64,000 bases of DNA from Gemmatimonadota bacterium (GTDB lineage Bacteria > Gemmatimonadota > Gemmatimonadetes > Gemmatimonadales > Gemmatimonadaceae), in NCBI GenBank assembly GCA_003134685.1, contig PLCA01000002.1:147964-211963 (forward strand). Direction: 5' to 3'. The notes under the pieces were generated by a model. The model saw only the letters and a list, made by a program, of their open reading frames with translations, did no database searches and had not been told where the DNA came from. Below are positions 26,598-36,862 of the stretch, one piece after another. Positions within the stretch are counted from its first letter, which is position 1; every line of letters begins with the position of its first letter. The position numbers were made by a program, and so were the translations under genes.

Positions 26598-27713
26598 TCA
26601 GGGACTTTTCTTCGCCGCCGCTGCTGCTCTTTCCCGCTCGATCCTGATTTTTATTTCCTGAAGCCGCGCTTCCGACATCCGCCCGGTCAGCGTCAGAGTA
26701 TTTCCCGTTCCTGGATCAGTCCAGCTTACGACGCGGAGCGTGTTCGCTCTTCCTTCTTGTGAGATTGGCGCAGGTGCCGAAACCGCGGGCGCTGATAGAA
26801 ATCGATTTGTGCGCTGCGAGTCTGTCCCCGTTGTGATCGCCGCAGTATCGGCCCGCGCTTTCGACTGCAATACGACCGATTTCCCAGCAGCCTGCGCCGC
26901 CATGGGTACTACCCCTGCGCTCGTTACCACTGCCCCGGTCAGAGAGATCGGCTTTGCCTCTGTCAGCGTGACAGTATCACCCGGCGCGATTTCGTAGAGA
27001 GTTACCTTTACTCCAGCTCTCTGGCGCGTACCGACCAGCTTCAACGGCTCTGACTCGTTTGTTGCGTCCATCGCGACGCCACCGGTAACGCCCGATGGCG
27101 CAAGCGGTGTCGGTGCGTTCGGCGCTGCTCCTCCAGCATAGCCCGGCGCGGCGGCGCTCTTGCCAGCTCGCATCATCACGCCCGCACTTGTTATTGCGTT
27201 GTTGTCGCGCGACGCAACGCCAGAGCTCGAATCACCCACCATTGTCTTCCTCGCAGTCCCGATCGCCGGCGTTTTGCTCGCCGCCGCTTTCGGTGCGGCC
27301 GCGTCGGCCACGCTTTGAGCCGGCCCTATCGCCGATGGTGCCAGCTCCGGGAGTGAGGCCCGTTTTTCCAGCAAGATGCCCCGATCTGCAGCTACCGACA
27401 TCGGTATTTCGCTGCCCCCACGATCACGGACCACCACAAAAGTCCCCGCCGCGACAACGAGTACGGTTGCCGCCACCCGCCACACCATTGGATCGATGCG
27501 CTTCTTCGGCGCCGCTGCTGGTATCACTCCGCGGGGCGCATTGTCGAGCGCCGTCAGAATCCGTGACGACGCCGCGATGAATCCGCGCGCTTCTGCCACC
27601 GCAACCGCACACTGCGGACACTCTTTTACGTGTGTTTCGATGCGTGCGGCTTCATCGGCGCTCAAAGCGCCGTCCAGCCATGAGTGAATCGTTCCTTCGT
27701 CAGGATGCTGCAT
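26598..27713 (-). CDS. Anti-sigma factor with zinc-finger (zf-HC2) domain
   Basis: HPDEGTIHSWLDGALSADEAARIETHVKECPQCAVAVAEARGFI (HxxxCxxC), TM VAATVLVVAAGTFVVV; overlaps sigma gene by 14 nt. Confidence 0.9.
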   Translation of the reverse strand: MQHPDEGTIHSWLDGALSADEAARIETHVKECPQCAVAVAEARGFIAASSRILTALDNAPRGVIPAAAPKKRIDPMVWRVAATVLVVAAGTFVVVRDRGGSEIPMSVAADRGILLEKRASLPELAPSAIGPAQSVADAAAPKAAASKTPAIGTARKTMVGDSSSGVASRDNNAITSAGVMMRAGKSAAAPGYAGGAAPNAPTPLAPSGVTGGVAMDATNESEPLKLVGTRQRAGVKVTLYEIAPGDTVTLTEAKPISLTGAVVTSAGVVPMAAQAAGKSVVLQSKARADTAAITTGTDSQRTNRFLSAPAVSAPAPISQEGRANTLRVVSWTDPGTGNTLTLTGRMSEARLQEIKIRIERERAAAAAKKSP

Positions 27714-28218
27714 TCTTCTCTCTCTCTTCTTGACTCTTCTGCAACGCTTCGTAGCTCTCCACCAGGCGGCGGCGCGCGCGCGATAGCGTTGTCCCTACCG
27801 AACCAGGCGACAGCTGCAAGGCTTCAGCTATCTCGCTGTAATCCAGTCCCTCCTCCCGCATCAGTAGCGCGAGACGGTCTCTCTCAGCGAGAGCGTCTAT
27901 TGCCTTGCGCGCCATCGCTGCTTCCTGAGCGCGCTCGAGCGTAGTCTCCTCCGGCTCGACCATTTCATCCCGCTCCTCCTCCGCCAGCAGTGCCAGATGC
28001 TTTCGACGCCTCATGTCCTTCCTCGCTTCATCCCTCACAAGATTCGTCGCCACCGCGAACAGCCAGGCACGCTCGTTCTGTATCGAAGTCTGCCTCAACG
28101 CACGAACAAACGTCTCCTGCGCCACTTCTTCAGCCCAGTCGCGATCCCCCAGACGCCGCGTCAGATATCGCACCAACGCGGCGTTGTACGCTCGGAAGAG
28201 TCGGTCGACGTCGGTCAC
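27700..28218 (-). CDS. ECF RNA polymerase sigma factor
   Basis: LFRAYNAALVRYLTRRLGDRDWAEEVAQETFVRALRQ (sigma2) and LAERDRLALLMREEGLDYSEIAEALQLSPGSVGTTLSRARRRL (sigma4). Confidence 0.96.
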   Translation of the reverse strand: MTDVDRLFRAYNAALVRYLTRRLGDRDWAEEVAQETFVRALRQTSIQNERAWLFAVATNLVRDEARKDMRRRKHLALLAEEERDEMVEPEETTLERAQEAAMARKAIDALAERDRLALLMREEGLDYSEIAEALQLSPGSVGTTLSRARRRLVESYEALQKSQEEREKNAAS

Positions 28219-28222
28219 GCGA

Positions 28223-30517
28223 CTACCAGCGATCCCGTATCAGCGTCAGGTCGCGATCCGCGAGACGATCTACTCCCGATTGAGTCAGTTCGATTGCCAT
28301 GCTCCGGCCGGAGACAATCAAGCGCTCGCCAACAGAAAACGGCTCACGCAGCTCCGGCACCAGCTCGATCAGCTTGAAGTACGCGTCGGAGAATGGCTTC
28401 ACCCGCAGCACCGTGCCGGTTTGCTTGTAGCGAACGTCGGTCCACACACTGTCGCGCAATACAAAGGTCACGTTGCCAGCTCGGGTCACGCGATCACCTC
28501 GACCAGCGCTCGCATAATCACCCATACCTACGGCTGCGTCTGCCGCCGAAAGGCTGGTCGCAGACCGTTGCGCTGCTGCCGACTTTGCGGCCTCGAATTG
28601 GACCGTCGCCGGAGCGGATGCCGCGCCTATGCCGGTAGTTACAACGCCGTTGAGCTGCGTTCCGCCAAAACCAATTGCTCTCTGGCGATTCATTCCAGGC
28701 TCGACCACGAGATACGACGAGAACTCGGTCGGAATGCCGAAGCGCTCTCCAAGATCACGAATCTCGTTGTCGATCTCCTGCGATCCACCATGCTTCCTCT
28801 TCTCCGCGCTCAGATATCCTACCCGCTGAGTGGCCCACAGCCTCGCTACGAACGGATTCTCGCGCGAGCGGTCGGGGAAATTGACGCGCGCGCTCCAGCT
28901 CACCGGACCACTTGTCGTCTGTCCGTCGAAGCGCACAACCCCGTTGCCACTCCCGTCATAGCGCGCGAGTATCACCAGATCCTCGCCCGCAAATATGTCC
29001 ACCGGCCCCGAGGGGTGCATCTTCAGAAGTCGTACACCGTCGGCACGAACGCGGACATCGGTCACGAGCGGGCTCGTCAGGCGGCTCGCGACGACTCCCA
29101 CCGCGCGCTCTACCGATTCCTCCGGACGCACGAAGCTCGCGGTGCCGCGACCCTCGAGCGCCAGCTGCTCGATCAGTGAAACGTTGAGATCTGCGCCCAC
29201 TCCAAAAGTGAACAGCCTGCGCGACCCACGCTGCTTCGCGACGTTCGACGCAATCACCGACGCATCTCGCTCTCCCACAGTCGGCTGCCCGTCGGTCAGA
29301 AACAGCACGATCGGCAGCCTTCCCGCTTGAACGGGAGCAGACAACGCCTCATCGAGCGCTCCCGAGATATTGGTCGAGCCCTCGGCGTCCAGCTGATCGA
29401 GATACCGCTCGGCCGCCCCAATGTTCTCGCGTGTCGCGGTCGAGAAATCGTTTCGGAACGTGCGCACATCGCTCGAGAAATCGATCAGACGGAACCGGTC
29501 CATTGGCGACAGCGTGCGCAATAGTTGCTTCCCCGCCGTGCGCGCCTGCTCGATTTTCTGGCCGCTCATGGAGCCGGACACGTCGATGACGAATGTTACG
29601 TCGCGGGGCACTGCGCGCGGACGGATCGCGGGCGGCGACAGAGTGATCAGCGCAAAGCCATCGTCGTTGCCGGGCGCGTTCGCCAGCATTGAGATCGCGG
29701 CGCTGGTCGAGCGACGGATTGGGATGAGGAGCGTGACCTCTCCGCGCGCGTCCCTCACCTCAACCCGTCGCACCGATCCACGACTGTTCGACGCGAATGA
29801 CCGGTCCCCGTAACTGTCGACAGAGCTTTCTGACCCGTAACGCTGCTCGAAGATCGAGTGCGTCGGAGAATACGCCGTTCCGTACATTGGGTCGTTGGGG
29901 TACGTCAGCACGAAGGACGTGCGTCCCCCTGGTTCCTGATTCAGCTCGCGCTGGTTCGATCGCATTCCGCGGAAATAATCGACTCGCAAGGCATCGCCCT
30001 CTCGCGGCGCGACGGTCTGAAAGCGCACCACGACTTTCTTTTCCTCGCCCGGCGCGATCGGAAAGATTCTCGCGCGCAGCAGTCCGTACCCCATCCATTC
30101 GAGCAACGCAGGATCGCGTTGCCGGCGGACGATTTCTTCATAGATCTGCCGCGCACGGTCGGCGCTCATTGTCTCGCCGGCGACCATCTCGCCATTGATC
30201 GAGAGCTTCAAATCCTGGAAGGCGGCGCCTTTCGGTAACGGAAACATGAAATCCGCTTCACCTATCCTGCTTCCGCGATTGACGAACGTCTCGGTGATCT
30301 CGTAGCGCAGCACGCGATCGACAAGATCGACGCGCACGTCGCTGCTCTGTCGCACTACGTCGGGCGACGGAATACCACACGCCGGCATCACGCAGGGTCT
30401 TCCCGGCGAGCACGGCGGTGGAACTGGACAGGGCCACGGACGCGGCGGACCCTCGACGATCTGTCCCGAAACCAGAGTGGGAAAGCCGAGGGCGAGTACT
30501 AGAAGGAATGAGCGCAT
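28223..30517 (-). CDS. VIT and von Willebrand factor A domain protein, secreted
   Basis: VIT domain DLVDRVLRYEITETFVNRGSRIGEADFMFPLPKGAAFQDLKLSINGEMVAGE; MIDAS DVSGSMSGQKIEQARTAGKQLLRTL. Confidence 0.95.
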   Translation of the reverse strand: MRSFLLVLALGFPTLVSGQIVEGPPRPWPCPVPPPCSPGRPCVMPACGIPSPDVVRQSSDVRVDLVDRVLRYEITETFVNRGSRIGEADFMFPLPKGAAFQDLKLSINGEMVAGETMSADRARQIYEEIVRRQRDPALLEWMGYGLLRARIFPIAPGEEKKVVVRFQTVAPREGDALRVDYFRGMRSNQRELNQEPGGRTSFVLTYPNDPMYGTAYSPTHSIFEQRYGSESSVDSYGDRSFASNSRGSVRRVEVRDARGEVTLLIPIRRSTSAAISMLANAPGNDDGFALITLSPPAIRPRAVPRDVTFVIDVSGSMSGQKIEQARTAGKQLLRTLSPMDRFRLIDFSSDVRTFRNDFSTATRENIGAAERYLDQLDAEGSTNISGALDEALSAPVQAGRLPIVLFLTDGQPTVGERDASVIASNVAKQRGSRRLFTFGVGADLNVSLIEQLALEGRGTASFVRPEESVERAVGVVASRLTSPLVTDVRVRADGVRLLKMHPSGPVDIFAGEDLVILARYDGSGNGVVRFDGQTTSGPVSWSARVNFPDRSRENPFVARLWATQRVGYLSAEKRKHGGSQEIDNEIRDLGERFGIPTEFSSYLVVEPGMNRQRAIGFGGTQLNGVVTTGIGAASAPATVQFEAAKSAAAQRSATSLSAADAAVGMGDYASAGRGDRVTRAGNVTFVLRDSVWTDVRYKQTGTVLRVKPFSDAYFKLIELVPELREPFSVGERLIVSGRSMAIELTQSGVDRLADRDLTLIRDRW

Positions 30518-30753
30518 GAGACACCAGTAGAAGAAAGGTTCTACTGTGGGACGTGTGTCAGGACGTCACTTGCACACTCGCACCTTGCTTTGGCTTTTTG
30601 CCGGTAGCCGGGGCCCGCCAGGGGCGGTTAAGTGCTCCTTGGGACGCTTCTTCCACCTTCGTAGCACCCCGTGATCGGATCCCGGATCCTCGCTCGATGA
30701 TCTCGCCATCCAACGCCGTGATGTAAATTCCCGCTTTATTTGAAGGGGAAAGG

Positions 30754-31725
30754 GTGGAGGGATTCCGGACCGCCGGTATTCATCACGTCACCGGTATCGC
30801 GAGCGATCCGCAGAGAAATCTCGATTTCTACGCCGGGATCCTCGGCTTGAGGCTGGTCAAGCGCACCGTCAACTTCGACGATCCAACCACTTATCACTTC
30901 TACTTCGGTGAGGAATCCGGACGTCCGGGCAGCATCCTCACTTTCTTCCCCTGGCCGGACGTGCGTCGCGGCAGACAGGGTGGCGGCCAGATCGCCGTCA
31001 CATCGTTTTCGATCCTTCCCAGTTCCGTCGGGTTCTGGATCGAGCGACTCATCAAGAAGAGAGTGGAGTTCGAGCAGCCCGTTGCGCGCTACGAGGACGA
31101 GCGCGTCATCGCATTCAAGGATCACGAAGGATTCATGGGCGAGCTCGTCGCGCACCCGGCGGCTGCGGCCCACCCCGGTTGGTCGGGAGCTAGCGTTCCC
31201 GCCGAACACGCGATCCGGGGCCTTTATTCCGTCACGCTCTGGCTCGATGCCAACGAGCTCACCGGACAGCTTCTCACCAACACCCTCGGATTCAGGCTCG
31301 TGCGCGAACAGGGGAGCATCTATCGCTACGCGAGCGGAGACGGCGGCCCCGGAACAATCGTGGACCTGCGTTGCGTGCCAGGCATTTGGGGCGGCGTGAT
31401 GGGAGCGGGCACTGTACACCATGTCGCGTTCCGCTGCTCCAGCGAAGCCGAGCAGATGGAGGTTCGCACCGAGCTGACTACGCTCGGCTACAACGTCACG
31501 CCACAGCTGGACCGTGATTACTTCAAATCTATTTACTTCCGCGAGCCCGGTGGAGTACTCTTCGAGATCGCGACCGATAGTCCCGGATTTGCAATCGATG
31601 AGCACCTCGATTCACTCGGCCAGTCGCTCAAGCTCCCCGACTGGCTCGAGCCCCGAAGATTCGAGATCGAGGCACTCCTCCCCAACATCCATACGCCACT
31701 CGAGCTGCACGGCCCCAATGCATGA
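30754..31725 (+). CDS. Ring-cleaving dioxygenase / VOC (MhqO-like)
   Basis: GIHHVTGIASDPQRNLDFYAGILGLRLVKRTVNFDDPTTYHFYFGEESGRPGSILTFFPWP; second VOC half TVHHVAFRCSS; GTG start with GAAGGGGAAAGG SD. Confidence 0.92.
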   Translation: MEGFRTAGIHHVTGIASDPQRNLDFYAGILGLRLVKRTVNFDDPTTYHFYFGEESGRPGSILTFFPWPDVRRGRQGGGQIAVTSFSILPSSVGFWIERLIKKRVEFEQPVARYEDERVIAFKDHEGFMGELVAHPAAAAHPGWSGASVPAEHAIRGLYSVTLWLDANELTGQLLTNTLGFRLVREQGSIYRYASGDGGPGTIVDLRCVPGIWGGVMGAGTVHHVAFRCSSEAEQMEVRTELTTLGYNVTPQLDRDYFKSIYFREPGGVLFEIATDSPGFAIDEHLDSLGQSLKLPDWLEPRRFEIEALLPNIHTPLELHGPNA

Positions 31726-32357
31726 CTGACGACCTCGGATTCATTCACCGTTTTTTGCCCGCGGAGGATTCGTCGCACGGCGAAACCCTCGTCGTACTGC
31801 ACGGCACTGGCGGAGACGAGAACGATCTGATCGGGATCGGACAGGCGATCGCTCCAGGCGCCGACATTGTGAGCCCGCGCGGAAACGTTCTGGAGGCCGG
31901 AGCCCCGCGCTTCTTCAAGCGTCTTGCCGAGGGCGTGTTCGATCCGAAGGAAGTCCGCTCGCGCGCGGAGGAGCTGGCGCGATTCATTCGCGGGGCAGTC
32001 GTTACATATCGTCTCGATCCCGCTCGTGTCTTTGCCCTCGGATACTCCAACGGCGCCAACATCGCATCGACAGTGATGCTCGTCGAACCCGGGATCCTGC
32101 AGGGCGCGATTCTCTTTCGGCCCATGCTCGTGTACGAGCCGAGTGAGAAGAGCGATCTCACCGGCTCCGCTGTGTTCATCTCCGCCGGTCGCATGGATCC
32201 CATCGTTCCCGTGGCCAGCGTCGAGCGGTTGGCTGAGCTCTTCGAGTCGACGCACGCGGAAGTCACTCTGAAATGGCAGTTGGCCGGCCACAATCTGCTA
32301 CCAAGCGAAGTACGCGAAGCGGCCGATTGGCTCGCCCTGCGGCGCGCGCGCGTATGA
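31722..32357 (+). CDS. Alpha/beta hydrolase, phospholipase/carboxylesterase (MhqD-like)
   Basis: [36 protein letters not shown]...[16 protein letters not shown]; overlaps preceding gene by 4 nt (ATGA). Confidence 0.92.
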   Translation: MTDDLGFIHRFLPAEDSSHGETLVVLHGTGGDENDLIGIGQAIAPGADIVSPRGNVLEAGAPRFFKRLAEGVFDPKEVRSRAEELARFIRGAVVTYRLDPARVFALGYSNGANIASTVMLVEPGILQGAILFRPMLVYEPSEKSDLTGSAVFISAGRMDPIVPVASVERLAELFESTHAEVTLKWQLAGHNLLPSEVREAADWLALRRARV

Positions 32358-32433
32358 GCTAGCTTCAGATGAGAATCCCCTTCGGCGTGACGCCCGCCGC
32401 GCATATCTCTTATCACCTGCCGCACCGCTTCTA

Positions 32434-34503
32434 ATGTCCGAGCCAGCCGACACCGCGACCGCCCCTCGGTCAACAGCCTCTTCTTCGTCTCCACCTTCGG
32501 GATCCGGCCAATCGCTGGAAGATCTCTGCATCAACGCGATCAGAGTTCTCGCGATGGATGCCGTTCAGAAGGCGGACTCCGGCCATCCCGGCACACCGAT
32601 GGCGCTGGCGCCGCTCGCCTACGTACTCTGGACCCAGCACCTCCGCTACAACCCGGCCGATCCCAATTGGCTGAATCGTGATCGCTTTGTCTTGTCGGCG
32701 GGACACGCGTCGATGTTGTTGTACAGCGTGCTCTATCTGACCGGCTACGACCTCACGCTCGATGACCTGAAGCAGTTCCGGCAGTGGGAGAGCAAGACGC
32801 CCGGGCATCCCGAGCTCGGTTACACGCCCGGTGTCGAGACGACGACCGGCCCGCTGGGCCAGGGGATCGGCAACTCGGTTGGTATGGCGGTGGCCGAGGC
32901 GCACATGAGCGCGGTGTTCAACCGTGACCAGAAGATCATCGACCATCACGTGTATTTCATCGCCAGCGATGGCGACATGATGGAAGGTGTCTCGCATGAG
33001 GCTGCTTCATTCGCAGGCCACACGAAGCTCGGCAAGTTGATCGGCTTCTATGATGACAATCACATCACGATCGAAGGCGATACTGCGCTCACGTTCAGCG
33101 ACGACACCGGTGCCCGGTTCGAGGCCTATGGCTGGCACGTGCAGCACGTGGCCGACGTCAACGATCTCGCCGCGCTCAATCGCGCAATCGATGCGGCAAA
33201 GGCCGAGACATCGAAGCCGTCGCTGATCGTCGTTCGCTCGCACATCGGCTACGGTAGTCCCAACAAGCACGACACCGCCGAGGCGCACGGCTCCGCACTC
33301 GGCCTGGACGAGATCACTCTCACCAAGAAGGCGCTCGGCTATCCATCGTTGGAGCCTTTCTACGTGGCACCGGAAGCTCTCAATTATTGGCGCGAAGCAG
33401 GAAAACAGCGAGCGAAGGCGGAGCCCGGATGGAAAAAGATCTACGACGCTTACAAGGCCGCGAATCCGACTCTCGCGAAGGAGCTCGAGCGCCGGCTTCG
33501 TGGTGATTTGCCAGACGGCTGGGAAGAAACGATTCCTGTGTTCACGGCGAAGGACGGCAACGTCGCGAGTCGCGCTGCATCAGGCGTCGTCATCAACGCC
33601 ATCGCCAAAAAGCTACCCGAGCTGATGGGAGGCTCCGCCGATCTGGCGAGTTCCACCAACACCATCATCAAAGGCGAGCCAAGTTTCTCCGCGGAGAGCT
33701 ACGCCGGCCGCAATTTCCATTTTGGGATTCGCGAGCACGGGATGGGATCGATCATGAACGGGATGTCGCTGTTCGGCGGCATCATTCCGTACGGTGCGAC
33801 CTTCCTGATTTTTTCGGACTACATGAGACCGCCGGTAAGGCTGGCGTGCATCATGGAGCGCCACGTCATCTACGTTTACACGCACGACTCGATCGGTCTT
33901 GGCGAGGATGGGCCGACGCACCAACCCATCGAGCAGCTGAGCGCGCTGCGCGCGATACCCCACATGACGCTCATCAGACCAGCCGATGCGTCGGAAACGG
34001 CGGAGGCCTGGCGGGCTGCTCTCAAGCACAAGGGTCCGGTCGCACTGGTGCTGACACGACAAAAACTTCCCTTCATCGATCGATCGAAATACGCCTCCGC
34101 CAGCGGATTGGCGCGCGGCGCATATGTGCTCGCGGATACGGCCGGCGGTGCTCCTCAGGTCGTCATGATGTCGAGCGGCTCCGAGGTCTCGCTGATTCTC
34201 GAGGCCCAGAAGAAGCTGGAGGCCGACGGAATTCGTACCCGCGCTGTAAGCATGCCGAGCCACGAGCTTTTCGCGAGACAGGATCAGGCATATCGCGACA
34301 GCGTGCTGCCGAAGGGTGTGAAACGCATCGCGATTGAGGCAGCGCATCCGATGTCCTGGTACCGCTGGGTGGGAGATGATGGCGTCATCATCGGACTCGA
34401 GCGCTTTGGCGCGTCGGCCCCAGCTCCTACCATCTATGAACACTTCGGCATCACAGCGGAGCGAATGGTCGAGACGGCGAAGAAGCTCGTGGCGAAGAAA
34501 TAA
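32434..34503 (+). CDS. tkt: Transketolase
   Basis: [48 protein letters not shown]...[16 protein letters not shown]...[32 protein letters not shown]. Confidence 0.97.
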   Translation: MSEPADTATAPRSTASSSSPPSGSGQSLEDLCINAIRVLAMDAVQKADSGHPGTPMALAPLAYVLWTQHLRYNPADPNWLNRDRFVLSAGHASMLLYSVLYLTGYDLTLDDLKQFRQWESKTPGHPELGYTPGVETTTGPLGQGIGNSVGMAVAEAHMSAVFNRDQKIIDHHVYFIASDGDMMEGVSHEAASFAGHTKLGKLIGFYDDNHITIEGDTALTFSDDTGARFEAYGWHVQHVADVNDLAALNRAIDAAKAETSKPSLIVVRSHIGYGSPNKHDTAEAHGSALGLDEITLTKKALGYPSLEPFYVAPEALNYWREAGKQRAKAEPGWKKIYDAYKAANPTLAKELERRLRGDLPDGWEETIPVFTAKDGNVASRAASGVVINAIAKKLPELMGGSADLASSTNTIIKGEPSFSAESYAGRNFHFGIREHGMGSIMNGMSLFGGIIPYGATFLIFSDYMRPPVRLACIMERHVIYVYTHDSIGLGEDGPTHQPIEQLSALRAIPHMTLIRPADASETAEAWRAALKHKGPVALVLTRQKLPFIDRSKYASASGLARGAYVLADTAGGAPQVVMMSSGSEVSLILEAQKKLEADGIRTRAVSMPSHELFARQDQAYRDSVLPKGVKRIAIEAAHPMSWYRWVGDDGVIIGLERFGASAPAPTIYEHFGITAERMVETAKKLVAKK

Positions 34504-34510
34504 TCACGGG

Positions 34511-35185
34511 ATGCCGGATCCTGGTAAGGTCGTTATCGTGAGCGAGAGCGAGCCCCTGCTTCGCGACATCAGCGTTACGCTCAATCCCGACACGCCAGAA
34601 TGGCCGGGCGACACGCCATTCACGTGTGGGTGGGCTTCCTCGATGGCGGCGGGCGCGAGTGTCAATGTGTCGTCCTTCACCGCGAGTCCACACGTCGGCA
34701 CGCACGCCGATGCGCCGCTTCACGTGCGAGAGGGATGGTCGGGCTCGCACGAGCTGTCACTCGACGCCTTCTTCGGTCCAGCGATTGTCGTCGATGTTTC
34801 GACTCTCAACAAGGAGATCGAGATCGAGGACCTGGAAAAGATCCAATCACTGCCATTCGTCGAGCGACTGCTTTTGCGAACGGGTCGAACGATTGCGAGC
34901 GGTGCCTTCCCCGAGGACTGGCCGACACTCTCCGAATCGTGCGTTCGCACCTTGCTCGGGCGCGGTCTGCGCCTGCTCGGCGTCGATTCTCCCTCGGTGG
35001 ATCCCAGAGACAGCAAGAATCTTCCTGTCCACATTATGCTCTTCTCCGGTAACGCTGCGATCCTGGAGAACCTCGACCTGAGGAGAATTACGCCCACCAT
35101 GTACGAGCTGATGGCATTTCCACTCAAGCTCATGGCTCTCGACGCCGCTCCAGTGCGCGCGGTTCTACGGCAGATCGTCGTCTAA
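34511..35185 (+). CDS. Cyclase family protein / arylformamidase (KynB-like)
   Basis: DISVTLNPDTPEWPGDTPF...HVGTHADAPLHVREG...LLLRTG...LGVDSPSVDPRDSKNLPVH. Confidence 0.9.
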   Translation: MPDPGKVVIVSESEPLLRDISVTLNPDTPEWPGDTPFTCGWASSMAAGASVNVSSFTASPHVGTHADAPLHVREGWSGSHELSLDAFFGPAIVVDVSTLNKEIEIEDLEKIQSLPFVERLLLRTGRTIASGAFPEDWPTLSESCVRTLLGRGLRLLGVDSPSVDPRDSKNLPVHIMLFSGNAAILENLDLRRITPTMYELMAFPLKLMALDAAPVRAVLRQIVV

Positions 35186-35294
35186 ACCGTTCGAGCGGGT
35201 GGGGCAAAGATGACACGCGTCCTGAAACGACCAGGCCGACACCGAAGAGGTCGGCGACCTTACGGTTGATTCTCTGATCCGGCCATTGATAACG

Positions 35295-36365
35295 ATGCTC
35301 AGACGCGCTGTCTTCTTTTTTCTTGCACTGGCAACGTTGGCCGCCCTGATCGAGGGGCAGCAGCAGCGGTCGAAGCGCGCGAGAGGTTCATCCAAAAGCC
35401 ACGAGCGACGCGCCAGACACCAGCCGGCCAAACCGCCGGTAACCAGCTTCGTCACCGACTCTGGCGGCAGAGAGCTGATCGTCCGTCTGCTCGATATCGG
35501 ACAGGGGGATGCCACTTACATCAGGAACGGGTCGAGCAGGGTGATCATCGACGGCGGCCCCGATACCGCCGCGTTCGGACGATATCTCGATTCATTGAAT
35601 CTCAACAACTCGACGATCGACGTTGTGATCCTCTCTCACCAGCATCTCGATCACTACGGCGGCCTCCAGGAACTATTCAAGACCACTCGCCATATCCACG
35701 TGCGCAGCTTCTTCGAGAACAAGGATCCCTCAGCGGCCGTGACGCTCGCCGAGCTTCGCGATTCGATACTGTCTCGAATGGATCGCGACAGCCTGATCTA
35801 TCGCGACACCGACGATCCGTGCTCCAACGGACGCCCGATTTGCACCGTCGCGATGACCGGCGGGGCGAAAATGCACATCATGGCGCCATTTTCCACCAGT
35901 GACGGGGCCAACAACCGCTCGACAGCTGTGAAATTGATCGGGCCCGATTCCGCATCATTTACGATGTGGCTCGCTGGAGATGCGGAACGTGAGGAAATCG
36001 GCTGGTTCGAGACAGCGGGCTACGCCCGGAATCCCGGAATGCGGGTGAATGTTCTCAAGGCCGATCATCATGGAAGCTGCAACGGCGTCACGCCGCGCTA
36101 CCTTGCGCTGACGGATCCACAGTGGGTCGTTGCATCGCTCGGCACGGGCAACGGCTACGGCCACATGCACGCTCAGGCGAAGAAGATCTATCGCGGTGCC
36201 CACGTGCCATGGTATCGAACCGACCAGAACGGCACGATCACAATCCGCACGCCTGGGACAGTCGGCGGTGGATTCAAGGTCACCCCGGAGCGCGGTGGCA
36301 CAAGTCTCGATGGGCCGAGTGACCGGGTATCACATCAGCCGGGATGTGCGACGGGGGCAAGATAG
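35295..36365 (+). CDS. ComEC/Rec2-like metallo-beta-lactamase-fold hydrolase, secreted
   Basis: LIVRLLDIGQGDATYIRNGSSRVIIDGG...VVILSHQHLDHYGGLQELF...VLKADHHGSCNGVTPRYLALTDPQWVVASLGTGNGYGHMHAQ. Confidence 0.92.
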   Translation: MLRRAVFFFLALATLAALIEGQQQRSKRARGSSKSHERRARHQPAKPPVTSFVTDSGGRELIVRLLDIGQGDATYIRNGSSRVIIDGGPDTAAFGRYLDSLNLNNSTIDVVILSHQHLDHYGGLQELFKTTRHIHVRSFFENKDPSAAVTLAELRDSILSRMDRDSLIYRDTDDPCSNGRPICTVAMTGGAKMHIMAPFSTSDGANNRSTAVKLIGPDSASFTMWLAGDAEREEIGWFETAGYARNPGMRVNVLKADHHGSCNGVTPRYLALTDPQWVVASLGTGNGYGHMHAQAKKIYRGAHVPWYRTDQNGTITIRTPGTVGGGFKVTPERGGTSLDGPSDRVSHQPGCATGAR

Positions 36366-36376
36366 GCGGCTGACCC

Positions 36377-36658
36377 TTAAAGCTGAATATCACCACCGCG
36401 ATCGTTCTTCGACTTTCTAGACACCTGCTTCGCCGATTTGTCGAGCGCTTTCTTCTTCGCGTCGGGATCGGTTTCGATCAGGAGGGCGGATTTCCCTTCG
36501 CCTCGGTCGTGAGTCACCGATAGCACATCGCCTTCCTTCACTCCCTCTGGCAACAACCACGCGGGAATCGGCGTTACTGCGCGGCCGTCAACTTCGATCG
36601 AAGCCGACCCATCTTCGATCACATCGACGACCCATGTGTGCTTGGAATGTTTACTCAT
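36377..36658 (-). CDS. DUF3006-domain protein
   Basis: MSKHSKHTWVVDVIEDGSASIEVDGRAVTPIPAWLLPEGVKEGDVLSVTHDRGEGKSALLIETDPDAKKK matches the DUF3006 pattern; start 36658. Confidence 0.8.
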   Translation of the reverse strand: MSKHSKHTWVVDVIEDGSASIEVDGRAVTPIPAWLLPEGVKEGDVLSVTHDRGEGKSALLIETDPDAKKKALDKSAKQVSRKSKNDRGGDIQL

Positions 36659-36862
36659 GACGTTTCTCCCGACGTGGTTACCCGAACTCTCGCACCGGAA
36701 AGCGGACGGTATCTGCGGCGGAACTCGAACGTAAAGTGAACGGTATCCGCGGCGAAGCTTCACGAACGTCTGCGGATTCTAGAGTAGCACATGGCATGTC
36801 GTATGCGCCATTGCGCGTCTCCGAGCCGCACGACTCGCACCAATCATCGCACGAGATCACCC

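Noticed and set aside
28013-29179. 388-aa + strand ORF over the sigma factor and VIT/VWA genes
   Set aside because: Crosses two well-supported - strand genes antisense; no motifs.
30547-30753. Possible riboswitch upstream of the dioxygenase gene
   Set aside because: GC-rich segment, but I could not match a known aptamer core; left as unexplained intergenic sequence.
30736-31605. 289-aa - strand ORF antisense to the dioxygenase
   Set aside because: Antisense shadow; the + strand VOC gene is well supported.
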